This document shows, in pieces, positions 8,906 to 19,874 of a stretch of 64,000 nt of DNA. The translations under genes and the position numbers were made by a program. The first letter of the stretch is position 1; every line of letters starts with the position of its first letter. The notes below the pieces were generated by a model that had not been told where the DNA came from, made no database searches, and was given only the letters and a program-made list of their open reading frames with translations. The stretch comes from Enterobacter sp. Bisph1 (lineage in GTDB: Bacteria; Pseudomonadota; Gammaproteobacteria; Enterobacterales; Enterobacteriaceae), in NCBI RefSeq assembly GCF_000814905.1, contig NZ_JXAG01000052.1, positions 1 through 64,000 of the forward strand, written 5' to 3'.

Positions 8906-10606
8906 ATGAGTGCGACTGCAACAACTGCACCGCAGAATAAATCTCTTGAGTGGCTTAACCGCTTACGCGCGAACCCCAAAATTCCTTTAATGGTGGCCGC
9001 TGCAGCAGCGGTTGCCATTGTCGTTGCGATGGTACTGTGGGCCAAAAGCCCGGACTATCGCACGCTCTACAGCAACCTGTCCGATCAAGATGGTGGCGCT
9101 ATCGTCACGCAATTGACGCAGATGAACGTTCCGTACCGCTTTGCTGATGGAAGCGGCGCAATTGAAGTGCCTGCAGAAAAAGTTCAGGAGCTGCGCCTGC
9201 GTCTCGCCCAACAGGGTCTGCCGAAAGGCGGCGCCGTGGGCTTTGAGCTGCTGGATCAGGAAAAGTTCGGCATCAGCCAGTTCAGCGAGCAGGTTAACTA
9301 CCAGCGCGCCCTGGAAGGCGAACTGGCGCGTACCATTGAAGCGCTCGGTCCGGTAAAAGGCGCGCGTGTTCATCTGGCAATGCCTAAACCGTCGCTGTTT
9401 GTGCGTGAACAGAAAGCGCCTTCCGCCTCGGTAACCGTTAATTTACAGCCGGGACGCGCGCTGGATGACGGCCAGATCAGCGCCGTGGTGCATCTGGTAT
9501 CAAGCGCCGTTGCAGGTTTGCCGCCGGGTAATGTGACGGTCGTCGATCAGAGCGGTCGTCTGTTAACCCAGTCCGGTGCTGCCGGTCGCGATCTTAACGA
9601 CGCGCAGCTGAAATATACCGCCGATGTTGAAGGCCGTATCCAGCGTCGCATTGAAGCTATCCTCGGTCCGATTGTCGGTAACGGCAATGTTCACGCTCAG
9701 GTTACCGCCCAGCTCGATTTTGCTAATAAAGAGCAGACGGAAGAGCAATACACACCGAACGGCGGCGACCCGTCACAGGCAGTTCTGCGTTCACGTCAGG
9801 TAAATAGCAGCGAGCAGATTGGCGGCCAAAATCCTGGCGGTGTCCCGGGTGCGCTGTCGAATCAGCCTGCTCCGGCGAACTCCGCGCCGATTACGACTCA
9901 GCAGAACGGTCAACAGAACGGTCAACAGAACCAGAATGCGCAAGGTCAGCAGAGTGCCGGTACGGCTACCGCCAGCAGCGGCCCGCGTAACACCACGCAT
10001 AATGAAACCAATAACTACGAAGTTGACCGTACGATTCGCCATACCAAGATGAACATTGGCGATATCGAGCGCCTGTCTGTTGCGGTAGTGGTCAACTATA
10101 AAACCCTTGCGGGTGGTAAAACTGCCGCACTGACGGCGGACCAGATTAAACAGATTGAAGATTTGACCCGCGAAGCGATGGGCTACACCGAAAAACGCGG
10201 TGATACCCTGAACGTTGTTAACTCGCCGTTTAACGCAACGGATGAAGTGGGCGGTCAACTCCCCTTCTGGCAGCAGCAAGCGTTTATCGAACAGTTAATC
10301 TCCGCAGGCCGCTGGTTACTGGTACTTATCGTGGCGTGGCTGCTGTGGCGTAAAGCGGTTCGTCCGCAGATGGTACGCCGTCAGGAAGAAGCGAAAGCTG
10401 CCCAGGAAGCCGCACAGGTGCAGGCAGAAGTTGAAGAGTCCGTGGAAGTTCGCCTCAGTAAAGACGAGCAGCAAACTCAGCGTCGTAATAACCAGCGCCT
10501 GAGTGCTGAGGTAATGAGCCAGCGTATTCGCGAAATGTCAGATAACGATCCGCGCGTCGTGGCGCTGGTCATTCGCCAGTGGATGAGTAACGAACATGAG
10601 CAATAA
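8906..10606 (+). CDS. fliF: Flagellar MS-ring protein FliF
   Basis: Builds the inner-membrane MS ring on which the motor and export gate assemble. The 566-residue product has two transmembrane helices: near residues 26-46 ([19 protein letters not shown]) and near 460-480 ([12 protein letters not shown]). The periplasmic RBM domains lie between them (for example [13 protein letters not shown] and [12 protein letters not shown]). The C-terminal tail that binds FliG ([19 protein letters not shown]) is present. A Gln/Asn-rich insert near 330-350 is encoded by a short tandem CAGAACGGTCAA repeat. GAGGT precedes the ATG. It overlaps fliG by 11 bases. Confidence 0.97.
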   Translation: MSATATTAPQNKSLEWLNRLRANPKIPLMVAAAAAVAIVVAMVLWAKSPDYRTLYSNLSDQDGGAIVTQLTQMNVPYRFADGSGAIEVPAEKVQELRLRLAQQGLPKGGAVGFELLDQEKFGISQFSEQVNYQRALEGELARTIEALGPVKGARVHLAMPKPSLFVREQKAPSASVTVNLQPGRALDDGQISAVVHLVSSAVAGLPPGNVTVVDQSGRLLTQSGAAGRDLNDAQLKYTADVEGRIQRRIEAILGPIVGNGNVHAQVTAQLDFANKEQTEEQYTPNGGDPSQAVLRSRQVNSSEQIGGQNPGGVPGALSNQPAPANSAPITTQQNGQQNGQQNQNAQGQQSAGTATASSGPRNTTHNETNNYEVDRTIRHTKMNIGDIERLSVAVVVNYKTLAGGKTAALTADQIKQIEDLTREAMGYTEKRGDTLNVVNSPFNATDEVGGQLPFWQQQAFIEQLISAGRWLLVLIVAWLLWRKAVRPQMVRRQEEAKAAQEAAQVQAEVEESVEVRLSKDEQQTQRRNNQRLSAEVMSQRIREMSDNDPRVVALVIRQWMSNEHEQ

Positions 10607-11594
10607 TCTTACCGGAACGGACAAAAGCGTCATTCTGCTGATGACCATTGGCGAAGACCGCGCGGCGGAGGTGTTCAAGCACCTCTCCGCTCGCGAAGTC
10701 CAGCATTTGAGTACCGCGATGGCCAGCGTACGTCAGATTTCCAATAAGCAGCTGATGGACGTATTGCAGGAGTTCGAGAACGAAGCGGAACAGTTCGCGG
10801 CGCTGAATATCAACGCCAACGACTACCTGCGTTCGGTGCTGGTGAAAGCCCTCGGCGAAGAGCGTGCCTCGAGCCTGCTGGAAGATATTCTCGAAACGCG
10901 CGATACCACCAGCGGCATCGAAACACTCAACTTTATGGAGCCGCAGAGTGCCGCCGACCTTATTCGCGACGAGCACCCACAGATCATTGCCACTATCCTT
11001 GTGCACCTTAAACGTTCTCAGGCGGCGGATATCCTTGCGCTGTTTGACGAACGTATGCGCCACGATGTGATGCTGCGTATTGCCACCTTCGGCGGCGTAC
11101 AGCCTGCCGCACTGGCGGAGCTGACGGAAGTGCTGAACAACCTGCTCGACGGTACCAACCTCAAGCGCAGCAAAATGGGCGGCGTGAGAACCGCGGCGGA
11201 AATCATCAACCTGATGAAAACCCAGCAGGAAGAGGCCGTTATTACCGCCGTTCGCGAGTTCGACGGCGAGCTGGCGCAGAAAATTATCGACGAAATGTTC
11301 CTCTTCGAGAACCTGGTGGATGTGGACGACCGCAGTATCCAGCGCCTGCTGCAGGAAGTGGATTCCGAATCCCTGCTGGTTGCCCTCAAAGGCTCCGAGC
11401 CGCCATTGCGCGAGAAATTCCTGCGCAACATGTCGCAGCGTGCGGCAGATATCCTGCGCGACGATCTGGCCAACCGTGGACCGGTGCGTCTGTCGCAGGT
11501 GGAAAACGAACAGAAAGCTATCCTGCTCATCGTTCGCCGTCTGGCGGAATCCGGCGAGATGGTAATTGGCAGCGGCGAGGATACCTATGTCTAA
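10596..11594 (+). CDS. fliG: Flagellar motor switch protein FliG
   Basis: C-ring protein that binds FliF and interacts with MotA to generate torque and reverse rotation. The product is 332 residues, the normal length. It begins [20 protein letters not shown] and carries the conserved middle [13 protein letters not shown]. The C-terminal torque helix ([20 protein letters not shown]) carries the charged residues that face the stator. The start lies inside fliF, as is usual for this operon, and the end overlaps fliH. Confidence 0.97.
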   Translation: MSNNLTGTDKSVILLMTIGEDRAAEVFKHLSAREVQHLSTAMASVRQISNKQLMDVLQEFENEAEQFAALNINANDYLRSVLVKALGEERASSLLEDILETRDTTSGIETLNFMEPQSAADLIRDEHPQIIATILVHLKRSQAADILALFDERMRHDVMLRIATFGGVQPAALAELTEVLNNLLDGTNLKRSKMGGVRTAAEIINLMKTQQEEAVITAVREFDGELAQKIIDEMFLFENLVDVDDRSIQRLLQEVDSESLLVALKGSEPPLREKFLRNMSQRAADILRDDLANRGPVRLSQVENEQKAILLIVRRLAESGEMVIGSGEDTYV

Positions 11595-12300
11595 TGATTT
11601 GCCGTGGAAAATCTGGAAGCCGGACGACCTGGCGATGCCGCTGGCCGCCGAGTTCGCTCCCCTGCTGAGCAAAGAGATACCGGTAACGGACGCGGGCGAG
11701 GAAGAGGACGAGGTTTCGCAAGAGCAGAAACTGCAGCAACAGCTGGCGCAAATCCAGATGCAGGCCCATGAAGCCGGTTATAACGCCGGTCTGGCGGAAG
11801 GCCGTAAAGCGGGCCATGACGTCGGTTACCAGGAAGGCCTGGCGCAGGGGCGTGAAGATGGTCTCAACCAGGCCCGTCAACAGCAGGCTCCGCTGCATGC
11901 CCGCATGCAGCAGTTGGTCAGCGAATTCCAGTACACGCTGGATGCGCTGGACAGCGTGATTGCCTCACGCCTGATGCAGATGGCGCTGGAAGCCGCGCGC
12001 CAGGTGCTCGGTCAGATTCCGGTACTGGATAACGGTGCGCTGATTAAACAGATCCAGTTGTTAATCCAGCAGGAGCCGCTGTTCAGCGGTAAACCGCAGC
12101 TGCGCGTACATCCCGACGATTTGCAGCGCGTGGAAGAGGTGCTGGGCGCAACCCTGAACCTGCACGGCTGGCGTTTACGTGGCGATCCGACCCTGCATCC
12201 GGGCGGTTGCAAAGTGTCCGCCGATGAAGGCGATCTTGATGCCAGCGTAGCAACGCGCTGGCAGGAACTGTGCCGTCTGGCGGCGCCGGGAGTAATTTAA
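11587..12300 (+). CDS. fliH: Flagellar export ATPase regulator FliH
   Basis: Peripheral stalk-like regulator of the FliI ATPase that links it to the C ring. The 237-residue protein begins [16 protein letters not shown]; this Trp-containing N-terminus contacts FlhA and FliN and fixes the start at 11587, eight bases inside fliG. The GxxxG repeat helix typical of FliH is visible at about residues 65-100 ([19 protein letters not shown]). The C-terminal domain has the FliH/HrpE pattern and binds FliI. The stop overlaps the fliI start by one base. Confidence 0.94.
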   Translation: MSNDLPWKIWKPDDLAMPLAAEFAPLLSKEIPVTDAGEEEDEVSQEQKLQQQLAQIQMQAHEAGYNAGLAEGRKAGHDVGYQEGLAQGREDGLNQARQQQAPLHARMQQLVSEFQYTLDALDSVIASRLMQMALEAARQVLGQIPVLDNGALIKQIQLLIQQEPLFSGKPQLRVHPDDLQRVEEVLGATLNLHGWRLRGDPTLHPGGCKVSADEGDLDASVATRWQELCRLAAPGVI

Positions 12301-13670
12301 TGACCGCACGTTTGACCCGCTGGCTCACGACGCTGGATAACTTTGAAGTCAAGATGGCGCAGCTGCCTTCCGTTCGCCGTTACGGCCGACTGACCCGCGC
12401 AACCGGGCTGGTGCTGGAAGCCACGGGCCTGCAGCTGCCGCTGGGCGCGACCTGTATTATTGAGCGTCAGGACGGTGTCGAAACGCGCGAAGTCGAATGT
12501 GAAGTTGTGGGCTTCAACGGCCAGCGCCTGTTCCTGATGCCGCTGGAAGAAGTCGAAGGTATTTTGCCCGGCGCGCGCGTATATGCCCGCAGCGTATTGG
12601 GTGACGGTTTACAAAGCGGTAAACAGCTGCCCCTCGGCCCTGCTCTACTTGGCCGCGTACTTGACGGCGGCGGTAAACCCCTCGACGGTCTGCCGGCACC
12701 GGATACCCTTGAAACCGGCGCGCTGGTAACACAACCGTTCAACCCCCTGCAGCGTACGGCAATTGAGCATGTGCTTGATACCGGCGTGCGCGCCATTAAC
12801 GCCCTGCTGACCGTTGGTCGCGGGCAGCGTATGGGGTTGTTCGCCGGTTCCGGCGTCGGTAAAAGCGTGCTGTTAGGCATGATGGCCCGTTACACCCAGG
12901 CCGACGTGATTGTTGTGGGTCTGATTGGCGAACGTGGCCGCGAAGTTAAAGATTTTATTGAAAACATCCTTGGGCCAGAAGGCCGTGCACGCTCGGTGGT
13001 GATCGCCGCCCCGGCGGATGTTTCTCCTTTATTGCGTATGCAGGGCGCTGCCTACGCCACGCGCATTGCTGAAGATTTCCGCGACCGCGGTCAGCATGTG
13101 CTTCTGATCATGGACTCCCTGACGCGTTATGCCATGGCGCAGCGTGAAATTGCGCTGGCCATTGGTGAACCGCCAGCGACCAAAGGTTATCCCCCTTCTG
13201 TCTTCGCCAAATTACCGGCGCTGGTAGAACGTGCGGGCAACGGTATTCACGGCGGCGGCTCGATTACCGCTTTTTATACCGTACTGACCGAAGGGGATGA
13301 CCAGCAGGATCCTATTGCTGACTCCGCGCGCGCTATCCTCGATGGCCACATTGTCTTATCCCGCCGTCTGGCGGAAGCGGGCCACTATCCGGCCATTGAC
13401 ATTGAAGCCTCTATTAGCCGCGCGATGACAGCGTTAATTACGGAACAACATTACGCACGCGTCCGGAACTTTAAGCAGTTGCTGTCGAGCTTCCAACGTA
13501 ACCGCGATTTGGTAAGCGTAGGCGCGTATGCGCGCGGTAGCGACCCGATGCTGGATAAAGCCATCGCATTGTGGCCGCAGCTGGAAGCTTTCCTGCAACA
13601 GGGCATTTTTGAACGTGCCGGGTGGGAAGATTCAATGCAGGCATTAGAGCTGATCTTCCCGACAGTTTAA
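12300..13670 (+). CDS. fliI: Flagellum-specific export ATPase FliI
   Basis: Hexameric F1-beta-like ATPase that unloads chaperone-substrate complexes at the flagellar export gate. The 456-residue product begins [16 protein letters not shown], matching E. coli FliI. The Walker A loop AGSGVGKS has its lysine at 188. [12 protein letters not shown] is Walker B, and [13 protein letters not shown] is the family signature. The ATG shares one base with the fliH stop (TTTAATGACC). The catalytic core is nearly identical to the E. coli protein as remembered. Confidence 0.97.
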   Translation: MTARLTRWLTTLDNFEVKMAQLPSVRRYGRLTRATGLVLEATGLQLPLGATCIIERQDGVETREVECEVVGFNGQRLFLMPLEEVEGILPGARVYARSVLGDGLQSGKQLPLGPALLGRVLDGGGKPLDGLPAPDTLETGALVTQPFNPLQRTAIEHVLDTGVRAINALLTVGRGQRMGLFAGSGVGKSVLLGMMARYTQADVIVVGLIGERGREVKDFIENILGPEGRARSVVIAAPADVSPLLRMQGAAYATRIAEDFRDRGQHVLLIMDSLTRYAMAQREIALAIGEPPATKGYPPSVFAKLPALVERAGNGIHGGGSITAFYTVLTEGDDQQDPIADSARAILDGHIVLSRRLAEAGHYPAIDIEASISRAMTALITEQHYARVRNFKQLLSSFQRNRDLVSVGAYARGSDPMLDKAIALWPQLEAFLQQGIFERAGWEDSMQALELIFPTV

Positions 13671-13689
13671 GGTAGTGGAGAGCTGACTT

Positions 13690-14133
13690 ATGACGCAGAG
13701 CAGCGCATTAACGACGCTAAAGGATTTGGCAGAGAAAGAAGTAGACGACGCGGCCCTGAAATTAGGCGAAATGCGTCGTGGCTGCCAGCAAGCGGAAGAG
13801 CAATTAAAAATGCTGATTGATTATCAGCATGAGTATCGCAGCAGCCTGAATAACACCATGTGCCAGGGGATTGATAATCAACGCTGGCAGAATTATCAGC
13901 AGTTTATCCAGACCCTTGAAAAAGCCATTGAGCAGCATCGTCTGCAGCTGACGCAGTGGAATGAGCGGGTCGATAGTGCGCTGGGCTGCTGGCGCGAAAA
14001 GAAACAACGCTTACAGGCCTGGCAGACCTTGCAGGACCGACAAAGCGCCGCGACGTTACTTGCGGAAAACCGTCTCGATCAGAAAAAAATGGATGAATTT
14101 GCCCAGCGCGCGTCCCTGAGGAAAACAGAATGA
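13690..14133 (+). CDS. fliJ: Flagellar export chaperone/stalk protein FliJ
   Basis: Coiled-coil protein that works as the central stalk of the FliI ring and helps recycle export chaperones. The product is 147 residues, the standard length, and almost entirely helical with repeated Gln and Glu (for example [20 protein letters not shown]). It contains no enzymatic motif. The operon position between fliI and fliK and the ATGA overlap with fliK support the call. Confidence 0.93.
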   Translation: MTQSSALTTLKDLAEKEVDDAALKLGEMRRGCQQAEEQLKMLIDYQHEYRSSLNNTMCQGIDNQRWQNYQQFIQTLEKAIEQHRLQLTQWNERVDSALGCWREKKQRLQAWQTLQDRQSAATLLAENRLDQKKMDEFAQRASLRKTE

Positions 14134-15401
14134 TCAACTTGTCCAAATTGTTAATGACAGAATCCGATACCACCACCGGCGCACAAACCGGCAAAGGCGG
14201 CGCGGATGCTGCTCAAGATTTCCTCGCCCTGCTGACGGGCGCAATGACCGGTATGCAGGGGCAAGAGAGCGACGTTCCCGTGACGCTGGCTGACCTGCAA
14301 GCGGCAGCCCTGAGCGGTAAGCTCGGTAAAGGCAATCTTGCGGCGACGGTCGCAACGGGTGAAGATACGCACGCACAAACCCCGGCGCAGAAGCTGGCGG
14401 ATCTGCTGGCTCGTCAGAGCGCGAAAAGCGATCTGTTGACCACCGCAGAAAGCGATGCCGATATGCAAAAGCTCTTTTCCGGCCTGACGCCTGCGGCGAA
14501 AACCGATCTCCTCGCTGCGTTAAGCAAATCGGCGAGCGGGCGTAACAGCGAAGAAAAAACCGACGTGCGCGAGGATGACCTCGCCGGTTTAAGCGCGCTG
14601 ATGGCGATGCTACCGCATCAACAAGCCGCACAGCTCAACACCGCCAGCGCACAACCGACCACCGCGAAGGGTATTGATGTGGCGGCGGCGGCTAACCGCG
14701 CGCTGAATAGCAAAGATATGACGACAGACGCCGATCTTCCGCGCAGCGGTGCGAAAGCCGGCACCACCGTCGATACCGCGCCGTTTAAGCTAACGGATGA
14801 TTCACAGCAGACGGCGGCTCTCGCCCCCTCGTCACAGCCAGTGAAGAAAGAAGCCGATAACGCGCTGCAAACCACCAATACCAGCGCCAGCATCGCACCG
14901 GTAACCACTACCGCCAGCGCTGCACAGGCCAGCACGCCGGTCGCCGCACCGGTAATCAGTGCGCCTCTTGGTAGCCACGAGTGGCAGCAGAATATTAGCC
15001 AGCACGTAACGCTGTTTACCCGTCAGGGCCAGCAGAGCGCCGAGCTGCGTCTGCATCCGGAAGATCTGGGCCAGGTACAAATTTCTATCAAGCTGGAAGA
15101 TAACCAGGCGCAGCTGCAGATGGTATCGGCGCACAGCCATGTTCGCCAGGCGCTGGAAGCGGCGCTGCCGATGCTGCGCACCTCCCTTGCGGAAAACGGT
15201 ATTCAGCTTGGTCAAAGTAATATCAGTAGCGAATCCTTTGCCGGTCAGCAGCAACAGCAGCAGGCGTCTTCTCAGCAACAGCAGGGTTCTCGTTCGGCTT
15301 CCGGCGAACTTTTTGGCGCGGATGATGGCGAAGCATTAGTTACCCCGGCAAGCCTGCAATCGGCGGCTCGTGGCAACGGCGCCGTCGACATCTTTGCCTA
15401 A
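14130..15401 (+). CDS. fliK: Flagellar hook-length control protein FliK
   Basis: Molecular ruler that is secreted during hook growth and switches export specificity by touching FlhB. The 423-residue product has a long Ala/Thr/Ser-rich, low-complexity N-terminal ruler (about 1-280) and the conserved C-terminal domain (about 285-380) with [21 protein letters not shown] Gln-rich tract near residues 370-385 is encoded by CAG/CAA repeats and may vary in length. It overlaps fliJ by four bases and ends the fliFGHIJK group. Confidence 0.94.
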   Translation: MINLSKLLMTESDTTTGAQTGKGGADAAQDFLALLTGAMTGMQGQESDVPVTLADLQAAALSGKLGKGNLAATVATGEDTHAQTPAQKLADLLARQSAKSDLLTTAESDADMQKLFSGLTPAAKTDLLAALSKSASGRNSEEKTDVREDDLAGLSALMAMLPHQQAAQLNTASAQPTTAKGIDVAAAANRALNSKDMTTDADLPRSGAKAGTTVDTAPFKLTDDSQQTAALAPSSQPVKKEADNALQTTNTSASIAPVTTTASAAQASTPVAAPVISAPLGSHEWQQNISQHVTLFTRQGQQSAELRLHPEDLGQVQISIKLEDNQAQLQMVSAHSHVRQALEAALPMLRTSLAENGIQLGQSNISSESFAGQQQQQQASSQQQQGSRSASGELFGADDGEALVTPASLQSAARGNGAVDIFA

Positions 15402-15415
15402 ACGCCAGAGGTAGC

Positions 15416-15470
15416 ATGATTATCTCCGTCTTTTCCACCCTTTGACGGGAGCAGGACACGGGATAATCAT
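15416..15470. repeat. Long imperfect inverted repeat in the fliK-fliL gap
   Basis: ATGATTATC (15416-15424) and GATAATCAT (15462-15470) pair perfectly. Inside them TCCGTC (15425-15430) can pair with GACGGGA (15444-15450) with one bulged G. It fills about half of the 102-base gap and could be a terminator, RNA stabiliser or processing site between the fliF and fliL groups. No T run follows. Confidence 0.5.
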
Positions 15471-15503
15471 CGCATAAGCAGTATTAACAGGAAGCCGTAT
15501 CAG

Positions 15504-15971
15504 ATGACTGACTCCGCTATTACCAAAAAACGTAAGCGCACAATCTGGATCCCGCTGCTGGTGTTAATTACACTCGCGGCATGCGCCACCGCTGGCTATA
15601 GTTACTGGCGTATGCAACAGAAACCTGCAGCGAACGCGAAAGTGGAAGCGCCGCCTCCGCCAGCGCCGGTATTTTTCGCACTCGACACGTTTACCGTGAA
15701 CCTGGGCGATGCTGACCGCGTGTTATACATCGGTATCTCGCTGCGTTTGAAAGACGACGCGACGCGTGCCCGACTGAGTGAATACCTGCCGGAAGTGCGT
15801 AGCCGCTTGCTGCTACTGTTCTCACGTCAGGACGCCGCGCAGCTTGCAACGAACGAGGGCAAGCAAAATCTTGCTAACGCGATTAAAGAGACAATCGCCA
15901 CGCCGTTAGTGCCAGGACAGCCGAAGCAGGAAGTCACTGACGTTCTTTATACAGCTTTCATTTTGCGGTAA
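15504..15971 (+). CDS. fliL: Flagellar basal-body protein FliL
   Basis: Single-pass inner-membrane protein that surrounds the stator and stabilises it, affecting torque and swarming. The 155-residue product has a basic N-terminus, a transmembrane helix at about residues 13-33 ([21 protein letters not shown]), a Pro/Ala linker, and the stomatin-like periplasmic domain with [20 protein letters not shown]. It begins the fliLMNOPQR group after a 102-base gap containing an inverted repeat. Confidence 0.95.
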   Translation: MTDSAITKKRKRTIWIPLLVLITLAACATAGYSYWRMQQKPAANAKVEAPPPPAPVFFALDTFTVNLGDADRVLYIGISLRLKDDATRARLSEYLPEVRSRLLLLFSRQDAAQLATNEGKQNLANAIKETIATPLVPGQPKQEVTDVLYTAFILR

Positions 15972-15975
15972 AGAC

Positions 15976-16980
15976 ATGGGCGATAGCATTCTTTCTCAGG
16001 CCGAAATCGATGCGCTGCTCAACGGAGACAGCGATACCAGCGATGATCCGCAGACGGGCAAAGCCGGCGATAACGATATTCGTCCCTATGACCCGAATAC
16101 CCAGCGCCGCGTGGTGCGTGAGCGCCTGCAAGCGCTGGAGATTATCAACGAACGTTTTGCGCGTCAGTTCCGTATGGGGTTGTTTAACCTGCTGCGTCGT
16201 AGCCCGGATATCACCGTTGGCGCGATCCGCATTCAGCCCTATCACGAATTTGCACGTAACTTACCGGTTCCGACCAACCTTAACTTGATCCACCTGAAAC
16301 CGTTGCGCGGTACCGGCTTGTTCGTCTTTTCGCCAAGCCTGGTGTTTATCGCAGTGGATAACCTGTTCGGTGGCGATGGTCGTTTTCCAACCAAAGTGGA
16401 AGGCCGTGAGTTTACGCACACTGAGCAGCGCGTCATTAACCGCATGCTAAAACTGGCCCTTGAAGCCTATAGTGACGCGTGGAAAGCAATTCACCCGCTG
16501 GACGTGGAGTATGTACGTTCGGAAATGCAGGTTAAGTTTACTAATATTACGACCTCGCCGAACGATATCGTGGTCAATACGCCGTTCCATGTGGAAATCG
16601 GTAACCTGACGGGTGAGTTTAATATCTGTCTGCCGTTCAGCATGATCGAGCCGCTGCGCGAAGTGCTGGTTAACCCGCCGCTGGAGAACTCCCGCAACGA
16701 GGACCAGAACTGGCGTGACAACCTGGTGCGCCAGGTTCAGCACTCTGAGCTGAATTTGATTGCCAATTTCGGCGATATTCCCCTGCGCCTGTCGCAGATA
16801 CTTAAGCTGCAACCCGGTGATGTGCTGCCGATTGATAAACCCGATCGCATTATCGCTCATGTGGATGGCGTACCGGTGTTAACGAGCCAGTACGGCACGG
16901 TCAACGGTCAATATGCGTTACGTGTAGAGCACTTGATAAACCCGATTTTGAATTCGCTGAATGAGGAACAGCCCAAATGA
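15976..16980 (+). CDS. fliM: Flagellar motor switch protein FliM
   Basis: C-ring component that binds phosphorylated CheY and passes the signal to FliG. The 334-residue product keeps the N-terminal CheY-binding peptide MGDSILSQAEIDALLN. The middle CheC-like domain has RNLPVPTNLNLI and GGDGRFPTKVEGREFT, and the C-terminal SpoA domain forms the ring with FliN. The start is four bases after the fliL stop and the end overlaps fliN by four bases. Confidence 0.97.
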   Translation: MGDSILSQAEIDALLNGDSDTSDDPQTGKAGDNDIRPYDPNTQRRVVRERLQALEIINERFARQFRMGLFNLLRRSPDITVGAIRIQPYHEFARNLPVPTNLNLIHLKPLRGTGLFVFSPSLVFIAVDNLFGGDGRFPTKVEGREFTHTEQRVINRMLKLALEAYSDAWKAIHPLDVEYVRSEMQVKFTNITTSPNDIVVNTPFHVEIGNLTGEFNICLPFSMIEPLREVLVNPPLENSRNEDQNWRDNLVRQVQHSELNLIANFGDIPLRLSQILKLQPGDVLPIDKPDRIIAHVDGVPVLTSQYGTVNGQYALRVEHLINPILNSLNEEQPK

Positions 16981-17396
16981 GTGATATGAACAATCCGTCC
17001 GATGAGAACACCGGAGCACTGGACGATCTGTGGGCTGACGCGTTGAGCGAACAAAAAACCACTACCAGCAGCCCGAAAACCGCGGCTGACGCCGTGTTCC
17101 AGCAGCTTGGCGGTGGTGATGTGAGCGGCACGCTGCAGGATATCGATCTGATTATGGATATCCCGGTTAAGCTGACCGTAGAACTGGGCCGTACGCGCAT
17201 GACGATTAAAGAACTGCTGCGTTTGACCCAGGGTTCCGTGGTGGCCCTTGACGGGTTGGCGGGCGAACCGCTGGATATCCTGATTAACGGCTATCTGATT
17301 GCGCAGGGTGAAGTTGTGGTAGTGGCGGATAAATATGGTGTACGTATTACCGACATTATCACTCCTTCCGAACGTATGCGCCGTTTGAGCCGCTGA
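16977..17396 (+). CDS. fliN: Flagellar motor switch protein FliN
   Basis: Lower C-ring subunit that also docks the FliH-FliI complex. The product is 139 residues. The N-terminal tail (MSDMNNPSDENTGALDDLWA) is followed by a SpoA domain almost identical to E. coli, with DIDLIMDIPVKLTVELGRT and a C-terminus of SERMRRLSR. It is coupled to fliM by the ATGA overlap. Confidence 0.97.
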   Translation: MSDMNNPSDENTGALDDLWADALSEQKTTTSSPKTAADAVFQQLGGGDVSGTLQDIDLIMDIPVKLTVELGRTRMTIKELLRLTQGSVVALDGLAGEPLDILINGYLIAQGEVVVVADKYGVRITDIITPSERMRRLSR

Positions 17397-17403
17397 GACG
17401 ACT

Positions 17404-17778
17404 ATGAAAACACAGGCTACGGTATCCCAACCGTCCGCCGTTACCGGTTCGCCGCTACTGCAGGTCAGCGGCGCGCTGATGGGCATGATCGCGGTGATCC
17501 TTATCATCGCGTGGCTCGCCAAACGCTTTGGCCTCGGCGGCAAAACCGCCAGCGCCCGGGGCTTAAAAGTGAGCGCCAGCACCACGGTCGGCCCGCGTGA
17601 ACGGGTCGTTATTGTGGATGTTGAAGATGCACGACTGGTGCTGGGCGTGACGCCCACCCACATCAATCTGCTGCACAAACTGCCTCCCGCACCCGCTGAA
17701 AATGAAGTCGTGAACGAGAATAATGTGGACTTTCAGTCCGTGATGAAGAATTTGCTTAAGCGTTCCGGGAGATCCTGA
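17404..17778 (+). CDS. fliO: Flagellar export-gate assembly protein FliO
   Basis: Bitopic membrane protein that helps assemble the FliP ring of the export gate. The product is 124 residues. Its transmembrane helix at about 24-41 ([20 protein letters not shown]) is followed by a small cytoplasmic domain with [20 protein letters not shown], the FliO signature. The TGA overlaps the fliP ATG by one base. Confidence 0.93.
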   Translation: MKTQATVSQPSAVTGSPLLQVSGALMGMIAVILIIAWLAKRFGLGGKTASARGLKVSASTTVGPRERVVIVDVEDARLVLGVTPTHINLLHKLPPAPAENEVVNENNVDFQSVMKNLLKRSGRS

Positions 17779-18515
17779 TGCGCCGTTTGTTCCCTTTTGC
17801 GCTGGCCGGTTTATGGCTGGTTGCCCCTGCGGCCTTTGCTCAGCTTCCGGGCCTGATTAGCCAACCGATAGCCGGTGGCGGCCAGAGCTGGTCTTTACCG
17901 GTGCAAACGCTGGTCTTTATAACTTCGCTCACCTTCCTGCCCGCCATGCTGCTAATGATGACCAGCTTTACCCGCATCATCATTGTCTTTGGCCTGCTGC
18001 GGAATGCGCTCGGTACCCCTTCTGCGCCGCCAAACCAGGTGCTGCTTGGGCTGGCGCTGTTTTTGACCTTTTTTATCATGTCGCCGGTTATCGATAAGAT
18101 TTATACCGACGCCTATCAGCCGTTTAGCGAAAGTAAGATTTCCGTGGATGTGGCGCTGGAGCGCGGTGCGCAACCGCTGCGTGAATTTATGCTGCGCCAG
18201 ACCCGTGAAGCCGACCTGGCGCTGTTCGCCCGCCTTGCCAACAGCCCGCCGATTCAGGGGCCGGAAGCGGTTTCAATGCGCATTCTGCTGCCCGCGTATG
18301 TCACCAGCGAGCTGAAAACGGCGTTCCAGATTGGCTTTACGATTTTTATTCCGTTCCTGATTATCGACCTGGTGATCGCCAGCGTCCTGATGGCGCTCGG
18401 GATGATGATGGTGCCGCCGGCAACGATTGCCCTGCCGTTCAAACTGATGCTGTTTGTGCTGGTAGATGGCTGGCAGCTGCTCGTTGGCTCGCTTGCGCAA
18501 AGCTTTTACAGTTAG
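17778..18515 (+). CDS. fliP: Flagellar export-gate protein FliP
   Basis: Core subunit of the FliPQR export channel. The 245-residue product has a cleavable signal peptide ([21 protein letters not shown]), unusual for an export-gate protein but normal for FliP. Membrane segments follow, with the signature [20 protein letters not shown] and the C-terminal pattern [21 protein letters not shown] methionine-rich loop inside the pore is recognisable. Confidence 0.97.
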   Translation: MRRLFPFALAGLWLVAPAAFAQLPGLISQPIAGGGQSWSLPVQTLVFITSLTFLPAMLLMMTSFTRIIIVFGLLRNALGTPSAPPNQVLLGLALFLTFFIMSPVIDKIYTDAYQPFSESKISVDVALERGAQPLREFMLRQTREADLALFARLANSPPIQGPEAVSMRILLPAYVTSELKTAFQIGFTIFIPFLIIDLVIASVLMALGMMMVPPATIALPFKLMLFVLVDGWQLLVGSLAQSFYS

Positions 18516-18524
18516 GAGTAAGCA

Positions 18525-18794
18525 ATGTCACCTGAATCGGTCATGATGATGGGCACCGAGGCGATGAAAGTCGCCCTCGCCCTTGCAGCTCCGCTGCTGC
18601 TGGTTGCGCTGGTGACCGGTCTGATTATCAGTATTTTGCAGGCAGCGACGCAGATCAACGAAATGACGCTCTCCTTTATCCCGAAAGTCATCGCCGTCTT
18701 TGTGACTATCGTGGTTGCCGGACCGTGGATGTTGAATTTGCTGCTTGATTACATGCGCACCTTGTTCAACAACATCCCTTACATCATCGGATAA
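18525..18794 (+). CDS. fliQ: Flagellar export-gate protein FliQ
   Basis: Export-gate subunit with two transmembrane helices forming a hairpin. The product is 89 residues, the standard size, beginning [20 protein letters not shown] and carrying the conserved [14 protein letters not shown] between the helices. GGAG precedes the start. It lies ten bases after fliP and eight before fliR. Confidence 0.97.
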   Translation: MSPESVMMMGTEAMKVALALAAPLLLVALVTGLIISILQAATQINEMTLSFIPKVIAVFVTIVVAGPWMLNLLLDYMRTLFNNIPYIIG

Positions 18795-18802
18795 ATCGGC
18801 CT

Positions 18803-19600
18803 ATGCTGAACGTCACCAGCGACCAGTGGCTGCATTGGATCAGTCTCTATTTCTGGCCACTGCTGCGCGTGATGGCGCTGATTATGACCGCGCCCATCCT
18901 TAGCGAATCGCGTATTCCGCGTCGGATAAAAGTGGGACTCGGGATCGTTATCACTATCGTCATTGCCCCTACGCTTCCACCGACACCCGATGTGCCGGTT
19001 TTCGCCCCGGCGGCGCTGTGGCTGGCGATGCAGCAAATCCTGATTGGCGTCGCGCTGGGCTTTACGATGCAGTTCGCCTTTGCCACCATTCGCACCGCCG
19101 GCGAGCTAATTGGCCTGCAAATGGGCCTCTCTTTCGCCACCTTTGTCGACCCGACGAGCCACTTAAATATGCCGGTGCTGGCGCGCATTCTTGATATGCT
19201 GGCGCTGCTGTTGTTCCTGACGTTCAACGGGCATTTATGGCTGATCTCCATGCTGGTCGATACCTTCCATACCCTGCCGATTGGCGGTAATCCGGTTAAC
19301 AGCCATGCTTATCTGGCGCTGACGCAGGCGGCGGGAATGATCTTCCTGAATGGTTTGATGCTGGCGTTACCCGTTATCACCCTGCTGCTGACCATCAACC
19401 TCTCACTCGGTTTGCTCAACCGCATGGCACCGCAGTTGTCGGTCTTTGTTATCGGTTTTCCCGTTACCTTGAGCGTGGGGATCCTATTGATGGCGGCGAT
19501 GATGCCGCTGATTGCTCCCTATTGTGAGCGATTATTTAGCGAGATATTCAATCTGTTAGCCGATATCGTCAGCGAGCTGCCACAAAATACCCATCCTTGA
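18803..19600 (+). CDS. fliR: Flagellar export-gate protein FliR
   Basis: Export-gate subunit structurally equivalent to a FliP-FliQ fusion. The 265-residue product has about six hydrophobic segments and the family pattern [16 protein letters not shown] in the middle and [20 protein letters not shown] near the end. It is the last gene of the fliL group. No clear intrinsic terminator follows in the 274-base gap to rcsA. Confidence 0.96.
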   Translation: MLNVTSDQWLHWISLYFWPLLRVMALIMTAPILSESRIPRRIKVGLGIVITIVIAPTLPPTPDVPVFAPAALWLAMQQILIGVALGFTMQFAFATIRTAGELIGLQMGLSFATFVDPTSHLNMPVLARILDMLALLLFLTFNGHLWLISMLVDTFHTLPIGGNPVNSHAYLALTQAAGMIFLNGLMLALPVITLLLTINLSLGLLNRMAPQLSVFVIGFPVTLSVGILLMAAMMPLIAPYCERLFSEIFNLLADIVSELPQNTHP

Positions 19601-19721
19601 CTCAGATAATTCCATCCTGAGGATAATCCTAAAGTTAAATTCATAAAACATCGCCCATCATATATATGGCGCGGTTTATTTGTTTTTAGCCGCCTCACAG
19701 AACGCAACATTTACTTTACTT

Positions 19722-19735
19722 TAAGATGATTCCTG
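19722..19735 (+). promoter_or_regulatory. RcsAB box upstream of rcsA
   Basis: TAAGATGATTCCTG differs at only a few positions from the remembered RcsAB consensus TAAGAATATTCCTA. It lies about 140 bases upstream of the rcsA start codon, where autoregulation of rcsA is known in E. coli. Confidence 0.75.
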
Positions 19736-19874
19736 GCAAATTATACCTAACTTTACGGGATAGTGGGTTCGCCTGAGGTTTCCGTAGTGCTTCAGTAATA
19801 TCAGTTTTCCTGTATGGCTTATGAAGCTTCCGGGCGATGGTGAATTATCGTTACGCATTGAGTGAGGGTATGCC

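Noticed and set aside
9902..9935. Short tandem repeat CAGAACGGTCAA in fliF
   Set aside because: Only about two and a half units within a Gln/Asn-rich linker; not a CRISPR or regulatory repeat.
10569..11672. 367-residue open frame opposite fliG
   Set aside because: Complete shadow of fliG and its neighbours on the opposite strand; His- and Gln-rich composition is typical of antisense frames in GC-rich genes.
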